From Pseudomonas sp. PGPPP3 (GTDB lineage Bacteria; Pseudomonadota; Gammaproteobacteria; Pseudomonadales; Pseudomonadaceae), in contig NKIE01000203.1 in assembly GCA_002256055.1 (NCBI GenBank), positions 482-5,737 of the forward strand: a stretch of 5,256 nt of DNA. The letters run 5' to 3'. Shown piece after piece: positions 4,736 through 5,256 of this stretch. The notes beneath the pieces were generated by a model. The model worked only from the letters and a program-made list of their open reading frames with translations, was not told the origin of the DNA and ran no database searches. The position numbers and the translations under genes were made by a program. Position 1 is the stretch's first letter. Each line of letters opens with the position of its first letter.

Positions 4736-5256
4736 ATGAGCATGAGTTTCTCCGGTCAGGTCGCCCTGGTAACGGGCGCCGCTAACGGAATCGGTCGCGC
4801 CACCGCCCAGGCATTTGCCAGCGAAGGCCTCAAGGTGGTGGTGTCTGACGTCGATGTGGCGGGTGGCGAACAGACGGTCGAACTGATCCGTCAGGCCGGC
4901 GGCGAAGCACTGTTCGTGAGCTGCGATGTCAGCCGCGACGCGGAGGTGCAGGCGCTGATGACCAGCGTAATCGAGGCCTACGGTCGCTTGGATTACGCCT
5001 TCAACAACGCGGGCATCGAGATCGAGAAGGGCCGCCTCAACGAAGGCAGCGAAGCTGAGTTCGATGCCATCATGGGCGTCAACGTCAAAGGCGTATGGCT
5101 GTGCATGAAGTACCAGTTGCCGCTGTTGCTGGCTCAGGGTGGCGGCGCCATCGTCAATACCGCCTCGGTTGCAGGCCTCGGCGCCGCGCCGAAGATGAGC
5201 ATCTACAGTGCCTCCAAGCATGCGGTGATCGGCCTGACCAAGTCGGCGGCCATCGA
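4736..5256 (+). CDS. Short-chain dehydrogenase/reductase (SDR), N-terminal 173 residues, cut by window end
   Basis: This is a classical SDR: an NAD(P)(H)-dependent oxidoreductase with a Rossmann fold, usually about 250 residues and cytosolic. The cofactor loop TGAANGIG is at residues 13-20. D38 at the end of the second strand (VVVSDVD) favours NAD(H) over NADP(H). CDVS is at 63-66 and NNAG at 90-93. The catalytic tetrad is complete: N116 (VNVKG), S144 (TASVAG), Y157 and K161 (YSASK). The substrate-determining C-terminal part lies beyond the window, so the alcohol or ketone acted on cannot be named. ATG 4736 has a good ribosome site, AAGGA at 4724-4728, 7 nt upstream. ATG 4742 is a weaker alternative two codons in. 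A possible -10, TAGACT (4694-4699), has no good -35. The 227-bp upstream region shared with the divergent reductase also holds the palindrome AGTTAACT (4631-4638) and nothing else I recognise. Confidence 0.93.
   Translation, partial: MSMSFSGQVALVTGAANGIGRATAQAFASEGLKVVVSDVDVAGGEQTVELIRQAGGEALFVSCDVSRDAEVQALMTSVIEAYGRLDYAFNNAGIEIEKGRLNEGSEAEFDAIMGVNVKGVWLCMKYQLPLLLAQGGGAIVNTASVAGLGAAPKMSIYSASKHAVIGLTKSAAI

Noticed and set aside
4649..5221. Minus-strand open frame of 190 codons over the SDR gene
   Set aside because: The plus strand encodes a textbook SDR with complete motifs; the antisense frame has no recognisable domain.

Overview
The window reads as ordinary chromosome of a fluorescent-group Pseudomonas. 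The grounds are GC-rich codon use and the close Pseudomonas-like character of PyrF, CorA and the oxidoreductases; this is inferred from recognition, not from a database search. Seven protein loci are present, two of them cut by the window edges. No tRNA, rRNA, insertion sequence or CRISPR array is visible.

Layout. (1) 2-313, plus strand: the C-terminal end of a class I glutamine amidotransferase. (2) 314-808: the most interesting part. It holds a sigma70-like promoter (369-397), a strong match to a class I cyclic di-GMP riboswitch (GEMM-I, about 404-492), an intrinsic terminator with a T6 tract (518-554), and a small Cys/His-rich protein of 80 residues (566-808). Together these form a complete riboswitch-controlled single-gene unit. 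(3) 810-1761, minus strand: a CorA-type magnesium/cobalt channel gene broken by a frameshift, apparently a deletion of about 20 nt at the start of the first membrane helix. It converges on the small gene with one base between the stop codons. (4) 1899-2639, plus: a ZIP-family metal transporter divergent from corA. The shared intergenic region carries a perfect inverted repeat, TGTCAG-GG-CTGACA. (5) 2714-3409, plus: pyrF, orotidine 5'-phosphate decarboxylase. (6) 3501-4508, minus: an MDR-family NADP-dependent oxidoreductase (CurA/PTGR-like), convergent with pyrF across a hairpin. (7) 4736 to the window end, plus: the N-terminal 173 residues of a short-chain dehydrogenase/reductase.

How the parts relate. 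corA and the ZIP gene are both divalent-metal transporters reading out of one intergenic region, so this may be a small metal-transport locus; in this strain the CorA half looks inactive. pyrF serves pyrimidine synthesis and appears to have its own promoter. The two oxidoreductases are divergent and not obviously linked to the rest. The riboswitch unit links a second messenger of the motile-to-sessile switch to a small, unrecognised, probably metal-binding protein. It is the best candidate here for an undescribed system.
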